From positions 1 through 64,000 of the forward strand of contig DXFM01000007.1 in the NCBI GenBank assembly GCA_019114465.1: a DNA stretch of 64,000 bases, in the 5' to 3' direction. Shown piece after piece: positions 1 to 7,179 of the stretch. A program made the position numbers and the translations under genes. Under the pieces are notes generated by a model. The model did not search any database. It worked only from the letters and a program-made list of their open reading frames with translations, and had not been told where the DNA came from. Position 1 is the stretch's first letter. Each line of letters starts with the position of its first letter. This DNA comes from Candidatus Lachnoclostridium avicola (GTDB lineage Bacteria; Bacillota; Clostridia; Lachnospirales; Lachnospiraceae).

Positions 1-938
1 CATTGGTAAGTTTGGCCTTTTCAGGCCCCGCGATTGTTCTGCATGGTATCCTGATCGGGTTAGGCGATACCCGCAGTGTTTTGATTGCTAATGTGGTGGG
101 AAATGGTCTAAATGTTCTTCTCAATGCAATTCTGATCCATGGAGTTGGGCCATTTCCAGCTCTGGGTGTCTTGGGAGCCGGTATAAGCACTGCCATTGGT
201 ACAGGAGTAACTTTGGTATTCACACTTTCTATCTTTTTAGATGAAAAGCAGGATGCATCCCTGAGAGGGTGTGGCCCCTGGTTGCCACAAAAAGAATATC
301 AGAAGATGATTGTTCCTTTGGCGACAGGGGTGTTTTTTGAGCAGGCCGCAGAGCGATTTGGAATGTTTTCCTTTGCCAGACTGGTAGCAGGCTTGGGTAC
401 CGCTTCTCTTGGAGTGCATAATATCTGCAGCGGCTTATGCGATATTTACTACAGCTTCGCTCAAGGCCTTGGCAAGGCCAGTTTAGTTCAGGTAGGGCAG
501 GCATTTGGTGGAGGACAGGAGAAACAACTGAACAGAATTGTGATGGTTTCACGCCGGGCTGCGCTATGGACCGGCGGAGCGGCAACACTTTTTTATTTTG
601 TGTTGCGAGTTCCTCTGCTGCGATTTTATCACCTTAAGGGAGACGAGCTTTTTATCGGCAGCCAGATTATGTTATTTGTGGCAGTAATCAGTATTCCAGA
701 AGTGTGGGCTATGATCCACGCAGGAATGCTTCGGGGAATGGGACATACGGGGTTTGTGGCCACATATTCTCTGATTAGTATTGCAATTATCCGCCCCATT
801 CTTACTTATATACTAATTTATCCGTTGGGATTGGGGGTACATGGTGCGTGGGTTGCACTGTCCATTGATCAGTCCAGTCGTGCCATATGTTCTCATTTTG
901 GCATGTACAAAAATATAAGACAAAATGAATTCCGGTAA
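1..938 (+). CDS. MATE family efflux transporter, C-terminal part (5' end outside window)
   Basis: The frame is open from the window edge and ends in TAA at 936-938, so only about 311 C-terminal residues are visible. The protein is a run of hydrophobic helices with the MATE pattern of small polar breaks, such as GLGDTRSVLIANVVGNGLN and a later LRGMGHTGF, matching the repeated halves of this fold. MATE proteins are inner-membrane Na+ or H+ antiporters that export cationic drugs and metabolites; no substrate can be read here. A hairpin follows the stop. A polysaccharide flippase of the same superfamily is the main alternative, but the GDTRS and GMGHT motifs favour MATE. Confidence 0.88.
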   Translation, partial: LVSLAFSGPAIVLHGILIGLGDTRSVLIANVVGNGLNVLLNAILIHGVGPFPALGVLGAGISTAIGTGVTLVFTLSIFLDEKQDASLRGCGPWLPQKEYQKMIVPLATGVFFEQAAERFGMFSFARLVAGLGTASLGVHNICSGLCDIYYSFAQGLGKASLVQVGQAFGGGQEKQLNRIVMVSRRAALWTGGAATLFYFVLRVPLLRFYHLKGDELFIGSQIMLFVAVISIPEVWAMIHAGMLRGMGHTGFVATYSLISIAIIRPILTYILIYPLGLGVHGAWVALSIDQSSRAICSHFGMYKNIRQNEFR

Positions 939-961
939 TTATAGAATTATAGCGAATAAGA

Positions 962-1007
962 GAGCCATCGCCGCATAAATGATAAATCGTCTGTGAGGCA
1001 ATGGCTC
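962..1007 (+). terminator. Probable terminator after the MATE gene
   Basis: GAGCCAT at 962-968 pairs with ATGGCTC at 1001-1007, with an additional GCC/GGC pairing inside, followed by CTTTTCC. The loop is long and the T tract weak, so confidence is moderate. Confidence 0.5.
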
Positions 1008-1086
1008 CTTTTCCATATCCTCCCAACTATTTTTTTAAATTTGTAAGAGTTTGCATATTCTCAGAACCTTTATAAGGAAAAGAAAT

Positions 1087-1131
1087 GACGTACAGCTTAA
1101 CCATTGAGTTCGGATGATTGAGCTGCACGTC
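1087..1131. terminator. Hairpin between convergent MATE and peroxiredoxin genes
   Basis: GACGTACAGCT at 1087-1097 pairs with AGCTGCACGTC at 1121-1131 with one mismatch. It is followed by TTTT on the plus strand and by ATTTCTTTT on the minus strand. It lies just past the stop of the minus-strand peroxiredoxin, so it could end transcripts from both sides. Confidence 0.55.
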
Positions 1132-1161
1132 TTTTGTAGTAGTTATTGCGCCGTTCTTCGC

Positions 1162-1833
1162 TTACTTGGCTTCCCGACGGAAGCACATGAACCAATCTAG
1201 GCAGTACTGATTCTCACTCTGGTTGTCCATCCGCTCCTTGGCTACGCCGCAGCTGCCGGCGGTAGGGACGATGACATCATCGCCGGGCCGCCAGTCGGCC
1301 GGAGTGGCGCAGGCATCAGCGTCCGCTTTCTGGAGTGCCAGGATGATGCGCTTGATCTCATCAAAGTTGCGGCCTGTAGACAGCGGATAGTACAGGATGG
1401 TTCGCACCACGCCGTTGGGGTCGATGACAAACACCGCCCGCACCGCCTGAGTGTTGGACTGTCCCGGCTGAATCATGCCGTACTTGTTGGCCACTTCCAT
1501 GCGGATATCCTCGATGAGGGGGAAGGTCACATTAATGTGTTTCTTACCGTTCCACTCCAGTTCCTGGATCTTCCGCAGCCAGGCAATGTGGGAATAGATG
1601 GAGTCCACCGAAAGGCCCACCAGTTCAGTGTTCAGGGCCTTGAACTCATCAATCATGGAGCCGAAGGTCATAAACTCCGTGGTGCAGACTGGGGTGAAAT
1701 CTGCGGGATGTGAGAAGAGAATCACCCATTTGCCAGCGTAATCCTCCGGAAATTTGATGGATCCCTGTGTAGTAACGGCATCGAAAGACGGAGCTTTGTC
1801 GCCAATGAGAGGCATTCTGTTTTCCTGATCCAT
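1162..1833 (-). CDS. Peroxiredoxin (AhpC/TSA superfamily, Prx6-like)
   Basis: A 223-residue thiol peroxidase that reduces H2O2, organic peroxides or peroxynitrite in the cytoplasm. The peroxidatic motif is clear: HPADFTPVCTTEF, with the reactive cysteine at residue 50. Length and the extended C-terminal arm (residues about 160-223) fit the Prx6/1-Cys branch better than short AhpC. Extra cysteines near the C-terminus (SCGVAKE, YCLDWFMCF) could act as resolving cysteines. The start is the ATG at 1833, which has AAAGGAG eight bases upstream; an earlier in-frame ATG has no such site. It is transcribed alone from a strong promoter about 230 bases upstream. The reductant is not encoded nearby. Confidence 0.95.
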   Translation of the reverse strand: MDQENRMPLIGDKAPSFDAVTTQGSIKFPEDYAGKWVILFSHPADFTPVCTTEFMTFGSMIDEFKALNTELVGLSVDSIYSHIAWLRKIQELEWNGKKHINVTFPLIEDIRMEVANKYGMIQPGQSNTQAVRAVFVIDPNGVVRTILYYPLSTGRNFDEIKRIILALQKADADACATPADWRPGDDVIVPTAGSCGVAKERMDNQSENQYCLDWFMCFRREAK

Positions 1834-1885
1834 AGTAAGTACTCCTTTCTGCAGTGACAAATGTTAATAGCAACATATTTCTTGC

Positions 1886-1990
1886 TCAGGCGATATAATT
1901 TTTACGGCAAAAACAGTTACGGAAAAGAAATTTACCATTCTGATTTCTGCCAGAGTGGAAGAGTAGTGACGGAATAACATATTCTCGCAT
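1886..1990 (-). CDS. Possible 34-aa leader ORF in the peroxiredoxin 5' UTR
   Basis: Within the long leader of the peroxiredoxin, an ATG at 1990 is preceded by AAGGAAGGAG at good spacing and opens a 34-codon frame starting MREYVIPSLL and ending with a cysteine-rich tail (FRNCFCRKNYIA). It stops about 50 bases before the peroxiredoxin start. The ribosome site is stronger than expected by chance and the two cysteines near the end suggest a thiol- or translation-sensing leader peptide. I recognise no family; it may be a chance frame. Confidence 0.35.
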   Translation of the reverse strand: MREYVIPSLLFHSGRNQNGKFLFRNCFCRKNYIA

Positions 1991-2068
1991 ATAGACTCCT
2001 TCCTTGTAAAATCATCGGCATAGAAAACAAGATTTTGTTTGATGGTTAGCCATAACTAACTAGATGCA

Positions 2069-2097
2069 ATTATATATAGTATGATTAGGATTGTCAA
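2069..2097 (-). promoter_or_regulatory. Consensus sigma-70 type promoter for the peroxiredoxin
   Basis: On the minus strand TTGACA (2092-2097) and TATAAT (2069-2074) are both perfect and separated by exactly 17 bases. The start point would be near 2062, giving a leader of about 230 bases. The stretch from here to 2408 holds no convincing gene. Confidence 0.78.
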
Positions 2098-2276
2098 GAA
2101 GAAGTACGGATTTTGTTTGGTAAAAATAGTGTTTGCTGGATACACATGTGATAAAGGAATAGCACCTCTGTTCGGACTCTTGACGTGAGATAACAGTTGG
2201 GAGATACCGAATCCATTGTCAGCTCCGACAAAACAGGGAGTAAGTCGAAAAAGGAAACTTTCCACTTTCTAAATAA

Positions 2277-2325
2277 CAGACATATAAGGTTCAACTGCAG
2301 GAAGTTGCTGAACCTTATATGTCTG
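2277..2325. repeat. Perfect 17-bp inverted repeat in an intergenic region
   Basis: CAGACATATAAGGTTCA at 2277-2293 is repeated exactly in inverse at 2309-2325, around a 15-base loop that itself contains CTGCAG. No T tract follows on either side, so it does not look like a terminator. It may be a regulatory hairpin or the scar of a small mobile element. Confidence 0.6.
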
Positions 2326-2408
2326 TCGGCCAATACGGGCATAACTCATCCATTTGGGACGTTAACTAGAACGGCTGGTTTTGCTATATGCAGTAATTTG
2401 TGAAAAGG

Positions 2409-2852
2409 TTATTTCCAATGATTTAGCTGTGAAAGATACGAATCAAACTGAATGCGTCTGGCTTCTTTGTCTGCATTATCAGGATTTGGCATATTTTTTT
2501 CCAGATAATCCAGCAAAGATTCTTTTGACTGATAAGCAAATTTTCCATCCGTATAGCACCATCTACAATAGTCCTCGTTGTAGCTGCCATCTGGTTCTTG
2601 ACTAATCACTCCGTCCTCATCCAATGGCATTCCGCAGCATTGACAAATAAGCTGTCGCGGAGACCCCAGAAGCGTGTTGACTGATACATCAAAAATCTGC
2701 GACAACAATTTCAAAGTATCTGTATTCGGCTGCGTTTCTCCTGTTTCCCAGCGGCTGATTGCCTGTCTGGTAACATGTATCCGATCTGCCAATTCTTCCT
2801 GTGTAAGATTACTTTTTTCACGCAAATTCTTGAGAATATCTCGTGTTTCCAT
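2409..2852 (-). CDS. XRE-family regulator with C-terminal zinc ribbon
   Basis: A 147-residue protein. Residues about 5-60 form a Cro/CI-type helix-turn-helix (LTQEELADRIHVTRQAISRWE). Residues about 69-105 hold two metal-ligand pairs, CQCC and CRWC, matching the putative zinc ribbon domain (Zn_ribbon_2) that commonly follows this HTH in Firmicutes. The start at 2852 is chosen for AGGAGGT nearby; a frame extending 11 codons further upstream lacks a site. The protein probably represses or activates nearby genes in response to metal or redox state, but no target is evident. It is transcribed alone. Confidence 0.9.
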   Translation of the reverse strand: METRDILKNLREKSNLTQEELADRIHVTRQAISRWETGETQPNTDTLKLLSQIFDVSVNTLLGSPRQLICQCCGMPLDEDGVISQEPDGSYNEDYCRWCYTDGKFAYQSKESLLDYLEKNMPNPDNADKEARRIQFDSYLSQLNHWK

Positions 2853-3109
2853 GCCTGACCTCCTAAGAAATATGTTAGTATTCATTATATATTTAAAACC
2901 TTATTTTAACAAGCAACTCGCTGTTGCCATAGAATAGCGGATGCGGTCAGCCCGATTCCTGCACAGCAACTTCATCAATCAAAATGCTCATGATAGATCG
3001 TCTTTATGTGACTGTTTACGTCTCAAAAAAATGCGGAAAATTCTCTTGATTCCGCTATACTGTTTTTTATCTTCTTTCTGGGATAAATCAAGGGAAGAAG
3101 CTGGAACGA

Positions 3110-3141
3110 AGAATGACCGGGACGCATATCCCGGCCATTCT
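3110..3141 (+). terminator. Stem-loop followed by T-rich tract
   Basis: AGAATGACCGGGA pairs with TCCCGGCCATTCT and is followed by TTCTGTTTG. No intact gene is seen upstream on the plus strand between 2938 and 3110, so this may be the end of a lost gene or of a small RNA. Apart from this hairpin the 2938-3210 stretch holds nothing I can support. Confidence 0.45.
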
Positions 3142-3214
3142 TTCTGTTTGTTAGGCCAAGGGCCTGTTTTCATTGTGGAGTTTTTCGTGTTCCGAAAAAC
3201 GAAACTTTGAAAAC

Positions 3215-3390
3215 AAAAAAACCACCTGCTATGCAGGTGAGTCAGGATTGCTTCAGCTTACAGTAAAAAACCTCCAGTGATACAATAATGCTGGTTCGCC
3301 AACCGCATTAAAGTACAAAGGAGGTATCCATATGGATAGTAATAGTCTATCACATACGAAATGGAATTGTAAGTATCATCTTGTATTTGC
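3215..3390 (+). mobile_element. Left end of an IS200/IS605-like element
   Basis: Two hallmarks of an IS200-type left end are visible: a perfect subterminal hairpin (CACCTGC 3223-3229 with GCAGGTG 3233-3239), and ACCTCC at 3270-3275 able to pair with the GGAGGT ribosome site of tnpA at 3320-3325, the arrangement known to damp IS200 translation. The tnpA start lies at 3332. The element is cut at 3390 by the integrated island and resumes at 14980. Confidence 0.75.
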
Positions 3391-3442
3391 TATGATATTT
3401 TCAATCACACATCACTGTATCAATACCACCATGGAAAGCTGA
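3332..3442 (+). pseudogene. tnpA: IS200-like transposase TnpA, 5' fragment
   Basis: The ATG at 3332 starts MDSNSLSHTKWNCKYHLVFA, the usual N-terminus of IS200-type HUH transposases. The homologous part ends at codon 20; the frame then runs 16 unrelated codons into the island and stops at 3440-3442. The missing middle of the protein (APKYRRKIAYG...) is found 11.6 kb away at 14978. Joining 3390 to 14980 restores the frame exactly. Confidence 0.85.
3381..3396 (+). other. attL: left junction of the serine-recombinase element
   Basis: The junction reads TTGTATTTGCTATGAT. The left half belongs to tnpA and the right half to the element. ATTTGC (3385-3390) is shared with the right junction at 14974-14979. 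A short shared core with no long repeat is what large serine recombinases leave. Confidence 0.75.
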
Positions 3443-3456
3443 TCCTTCATCTGACA

Positions 3457-3885
3457 TTGGCATTTGAAACAAAACCAAAGAGCAATCAACCGGGAGAGTA
3501 TCTACGTTATTATCGGCTGCGAAATAATCTTACGACCAGACAACTTGCCGAGCAGGTAGGCATTGTTCCGGCAACTTTGCTGAAATATGAGCAGGGGATT
3601 ACTCCAATACCATATGATACCGCTGCGAGACTCTCAGAATGGCTGAAAATTGATGTGTCGTTTCTCTGTGATTCATTTGCTGCGTTCATTGCATCGCCTT
3701 ATACAGAGGCTTTGAAGGCAATCAGAGAAGAATTAAAACTAAATCAGCGTGAGTTTGCCGAGCTTGTTGGCTTGAAAGCAAGCTATTACTATCAGATGGA
3801 AAAAGGAAATCGCAGACCTTCCAGAAAAGTTTATCAGCAAATCATGGATGCCCTAAATGCAAAGCAATCGACAAACTTCACATAA
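3457..3885 (+). CDS. Double helix-turn-helix protein; probable recombinase C-terminal extension in the circular form
   Basis: The frame contains two HTH units: residues about 15-65 (LTTRQLAEQVGIVPATLLKYE) and about 90-138 (LNQREFAELVGLKASYYYQME). The only available start, TTG at 3457, has no ribosome site. The frame is open without stop back to 3391, the first base after the left att core, and is in the same phase as the recombinase reading frame at the right end. In the excised circle the recombinase would therefore read TGC-TAT-GAT... and gain these 164 residues (596 + 164 = 760). As integrated, this segment may be untranslated. What is seen: the phase and the lack of stops. What is inferred: that the fusion is functional. 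Confidence 0.6.
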   Translation: MAFETKPKSNQPGEYLRYYRLRNNLTTRQLAEQVGIVPATLLKYEQGITPIPYDTAARLSEWLKIDVSFLCDSFAAFIASPYTEALKAIREELKLNQREFAELVGLKASYYYQMEKGNRRPSRKVYQQIMDALNAKQSTNFT

Positions 3886-3940
3886 GGATATAAGCAGGCT
3901 ACAATAACTTTAGAAAGAGAAATTGATTGGAGGTATCCTT

Positions 3941-4291
3941 ATGGAACAAGAGTTTAGATATTATCAGTGTGGCGATTATTTTATTCCTGACATCCAGTTG
4001 AGTCCATACAAACACAAAATGCTGGGCAAATACGGCAGAATGAGGAGAGCATATTTGCAAGAGAAGAATCCGATGCTGCTAAACGATCTGATTCTCAGGG
4101 AGCAACTATTTCCGCATCTGTGGGAGATTGATGAAACGGCACATATCAGGGTTGAGAAGATGATGACTGAATTACTTAAGAGAAATCCAATGCCAAACAA
4201 AGCTACACATCAAATGGCATGGGTACAGCACATGAACAGCCTAAAAGCGCAGGCAGAAGAAATAGTTTTGGCGGAGTTAATTTATAATTGA
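3941..4291 (+). CDS. tnpV: TnpV family transposon-encoded protein
   Basis: A 116-residue protein of the TnpV family, a small accessory protein found in Tn4451-type and related Firmicutes elements; its role is not established. Family features are clear: an N-terminal YYQCGDYFIPDIQLS, then GKYGRMRRAYL, and a C-terminal MAWVQHMNSLKAQAEEIVLAELIY. The start at 3941 follows TTGGAGG at proper spacing, so the upstream in-frame start is not used. A terminator follows directly. It is an element marker rather than cargo. Confidence 0.85.
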   Translation: MEQEFRYYQCGDYFIPDIQLSPYKHKMLGKYGRMRRAYLQEKNPMLLNDLILREQLFPHLWEIDETAHIRVEKMMTELLKRNPMPNKATHQMAWVQHMNSLKAQAEEIVLAELIYN

Positions 4292-4295
4292 GGGA

Positions 4296-4327
4296 AAATG
4301 GGTTGCTTTAATTAGCAGCCCATTTTT
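4296..4327 (+). terminator. Rho-independent terminator after tnpV
   Basis: AAATGGGTTGCT pairs with AGCAGCCCATTT around a short loop, followed by a run of T. The next 275 bases (4330-4605) have no gene; they are AT-rich with small hairpins built on GAATTGTC/GACAATTC and the promoter for the restriction operon. Confidence 0.78.
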
Positions 4328-4512
4328 ATGTGGGAAGACAGTTCTTGAATTGTGAAATAAACACTTGCTGAATTGTCTTTTTGACAATTCAAGAGTTGTC
4401 AAAAGCACAAGGTAATAATACTGATATTAATAATACTGAGTATAGTAATACTGATCTTATCCTTTCTTTCCGAATGAATGGAAAAGAAAGACGAGGATAA
4501 AAACTTCTAAAT

Positions 4513-4569
4513 ATTGAAAATTGAGATATTCAATTAAAAATTGAAATTTTCTTTTGCTTGTGATATTAT
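4513..4569 (+). promoter_or_regulatory. Promoter and candidate operator of the restriction-modification operon
   Basis: TTGAAA (4541-4546) and TATTAT (4564-4569) are separated by 17 bases and lie about 40 bases before the XRE gene. Three copies of the half-site ATTGAA occur, two forming an inverted pair (4513-4518 and 4529-4534) and a third (4540-4545) overlapping the -35. This is a plausible autoregulatory site for the small XRE protein encoded next. Confidence 0.6.
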
Positions 4570-4605
4570 AAAACATAACAGAAGAGTAGAACAAGGAGGA
4601 AACCT

Positions 4606-4821
4606 ATGCCTGTTTGTTACAATAAATTATGGAAAATTCTTATCGACAGAGGAATGAGTAAAACAGATTTGATTAAAGCCTCAAAGATTACCACAAATGC
4701 TATGGCAAAGCTGGGAAAAAACGAAGATGTTCGAGTAGAAGTGTTGGTTAAAATCTGCCGGACACTAAGCTGTACATTGGATGACATTGTAGATATTTTA
4801 CCGGATGATTCTGTGAAATGA
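4606..4821 (+). CDS. Small XRE-type regulator leading the hsd operon
   Basis: A 71-residue protein made almost entirely of one Cro/C1-type HTH (MSKTDLIKASKITTNAMAKLGKNE, followed by a dimer helix and the SCTLDDIVDI end typical of the HTH_26 group). It has AAGGAGG before its ATG and overlaps the next start by an ATGA junction, so it is translationally coupled to hsdR. Its likely job is to time expression of the restriction operon, as controller proteins do in other systems, acting at the ATTGAA repeats upstream. That role is inferred from position and size. Confidence 0.88.
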   Translation: MPVCYNKLWKILIDRGMSKTDLIKASKITTNAMAKLGKNEDVRVEVLVKICRTLSCTLDDIVDILPDDSVK

Positions 4822-7178
4822 AGGGAGGAATGGATGTGAGTCCGATTTTACCGAAGCATCAAATGAGTGAAGAAGATATTAAACTTCAATATATTACCCC
4901 ATCTATTACTTCCAAGTGGAGCAGGGATAAAATTACGATGGAGACCCGTATTACAGATGGGAAGATCAACCTGAAAGGCAACTTTGTATTTCGTGAAAAG
5001 CCAAAACGGGCAGATTACATTCTATATCTTAATGCAAACAATCCTATTGCCATTGTGGAAGCTAAAGACAATACTCATAATGTTTCTCATGGTTTGCAGC
5101 AGGCAATGACCTATGCCAGGATGCTGGATGTACCTTTTGCTTATAGTTCCAACGGCGATGGTTTTGCCGAACATGATTTTATTACCGGGCAGGAGCGGGA
5201 ATTCAGTCTGGACGAATTTCCAACCGAACATGAACTTATTGCACGATATAAACAGGAATCCGGATTGACTCTTCCACAGGAAACAGTATTGGAGCAGCCT
5301 TATTATACCAGTCAGAATACTTACCCACCCCGATATTACCAGCGTAATGCCATCAATCGTACGGTAGATGCTATTGCCAGAGGACAGCAACGTCTTCTGC
5401 TTGTTATGGCAACGGGGACAGGCAAGACCTATACCGCTTTCCAGATTGTGTACCGGATGCTGCAAAGCGGCTTGAAACGAAAAATCCTCTATCTTGCCGA
5501 TCGTAATATTCTGGTAGATCAGTCCATCCAGCAGGACTTCGCTCCGCTGGACAAAGTTACGCACAAAATCAACGTGGCGAAAGATGATAAAAGCACCATC
5601 ACTTCCCATGAGGTGTATTTCTCTTTGTATCAGCAGCTGGTGGGTGACGATGACAAAGAGCATTTCAGCGAGCTGTTTTCCCCAGACTTCTTTGACCTGA
5701 TTATCGTGGATGAGTGTCACAGAGGTTCTGCGAAAGAAGAAAGCCGTTGGCGCAGAATTCTGGAATATTTCCAGTCTGCAACCCAGATCGGCATGACCGC
5801 CACGCCTAAGGAAACCAAGTATATCTCCAATCTCAGTTATTTCGGGGAGCCGATTTATACATACAGCCTGAAAGAAGGAATTGAAGATGGCTTTTTGGCA
5901 CCTTTTAAGGTTATCAATATTATGACCGATATTGGGGAAGGCTGGCGTCCTCGCAAGGGGCAAAAAGACATCAACGGTATAGAAATCCCTGACCGTATCT
6001 ATACCAATAGCGATTATGATTACAACATCATTATTGAAGACCGTATCCAGCAAGTAGCGGAAGAAATCACCAAGTATCTGAAAAGTACTGACCGTATGGC
6101 AAAGACTATCGTGTTTTGTGCCACCGAGGATGCCGCTTTGCGCATGCGGGATGCACTAGCTAAGCTTAATGCCGATATGATGAAAGAAAATCCTGACTAT
6201 GTGGTACGTATAACCGGTAGTGATGATTACGGTAAGGGGAAGCTGAAATATTTTATCTCGGTTTCATCGTCTTATCCTGTAATCGCTACTACTTCCAAGC
6301 TGCTTTCCACAGGTGCAGACTGCAAGATGACCAAGCTGATTGTGCTGGATGAGATGATTGGCTCCATGACTGAGTTTAAGCAAATCATCGGGCGTGGAAC
6401 CCGTCTGCGGGAAAAAGAGGGCAAAACCCATTTTGTGGTCATGGATTTCCGCAATGTCACTCGTCTGTTTGCCGATCCGGATTGGGACGGACCTATCGAA
6501 ATTAACGAAGGATTTGCACCTGGGGCAAAGCCAACTGAGCCAAAAGACACACCGGAAGATGGCAATAAAGACGGTCAGAATCTGCCTCCAGAGCCGAAGC
6601 ACAAACCCATTGTGGATAAGCATGGCTGCAAGGTTCAGATTATTCATAAAACCGTATCGGTCTATGACGCAAATGGCAAGCTGTTGCGGCAGGAGAGCAT
6701 TGTAGACTACACGAAAGAAAATATTCGGGGTGAATATGCTTCTCTGGATAATTTTATCCGTCAATGGTCGGCACAGGAGAAGAAAGAGAAGATTCGTGAC
6801 CTGCTCCATGACAGAGGTATTGACTTGGAACTATTGAAAGCTGACCAGAACATGATCGATGTGGATGATTTTGATTTTATCTGCCATGTTGCTTTTGACA
6901 AAAAACCGTTGACCCGCAAAGAACGAGCTAACAATGTGAAAAAGCGGGACTTTTTCAGTAAATACAGCGGCGTTGCCCGTGAGGTGCTGGAAGCTTTGTT
7001 GGACAAGTACATGAATACAGGCATATATGAAATCGAGAAAACAGAAATTTTGAAGCTTGATCCATTCCTGAAGTTAGGGAAACCAGCAAAGATTGCTGGA
7101 TATTTCGGCGGCAAAGCCGGGTATCTCAAAGCAGTACAGGAGTTGGAGCAGGCGATTTATATGGATGAGGTAATTTAA
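4818..7178 (+). CDS. hsdR: Type I restriction enzyme, R (translocase/endonuclease) subunit
   Basis: A 786-residue ATP-dependent DNA translocase and nuclease that cuts DNA lacking the host methylation pattern, acting in a complex with HsdM and HsdS. The nuclease domain is N-terminal, with D66 and E81-x-K83 in AIVEAKD. The helicase core follows: Walker A MATGTGKT near 197-204, DECH at 298-301 and the GMTATPK motif III region near 325-331, then a second RecA-like lobe and a C-terminal EcoEI-like region. The first ATG overlaps the XRE stop; a GTG at 4836 has better spacing to GGGAGGA and may be the true start. All key residues appear intact. Confidence 0.96.
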   Translation: MKGGMDVSPILPKHQMSEEDIKLQYITPSITSKWSRDKITMETRITDGKINLKGNFVFREKPKRADYILYLNANNPIAIVEAKDNTHNVSHGLQQAMTYARMLDVPFAYSSNGDGFAEHDFITGQEREFSLDEFPTEHELIARYKQESGLTLPQETVLEQPYYTSQNTYPPRYYQRNAINRTVDAIARGQQRLLLVMATGTGKTYTAFQIVYRMLQSGLKRKILYLADRNILVDQSIQQDFAPLDKVTHKINVAKDDKSTITSHEVYFSLYQQLVGDDDKEHFSELFSPDFFDLIIVDECHRGSAKEESRWRRILEYFQSATQIGMTATPKETKYISNLSYFGEPIYTYSLKEGIEDGFLAPFKVINIMTDIGEGWRPRKGQKDINGIEIPDRIYTNSDYDYNIIIEDRIQQVAEEITKYLKSTDRMAKTIVFCATEDAALRMRDALAKLNADMMKENPDYVVRITGSDDYGKGKLKYFISVSSSYPVIATTSKLLSTGADCKMTKLIVLDEMIGSMTEFKQIIGRGTRLREKEGKTHFVVMDFRNVTRLFADPDWDGPIEINEGFAPGAKPTEPKDTPEDGNKDGQNLPPEPKHKPIVDKHGCKVQIIHKTVSVYDANGKLLRQESIVDYTKENIRGEYASLDNFIRQWSAQEKKEKIRDLLHDRGIDLELLKADQNMIDVDDFDFICHVAFDKKPLTRKERANNVKKRDFFSKYSGVAREVLEALLDKYMNTGIYEIEKTEILKLDPFLKLGKPAKIAGYFGGKAGYLKAVQELEQAIYMDEVI

Positions 7179-7179
7179 C

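Noticed and set aside
5022-6053. 343-codon antisense frame within hsdR
   Set aside because: Overlaps a complete helicase/nuclease gene with intact motifs; no start signal or family resemblance.
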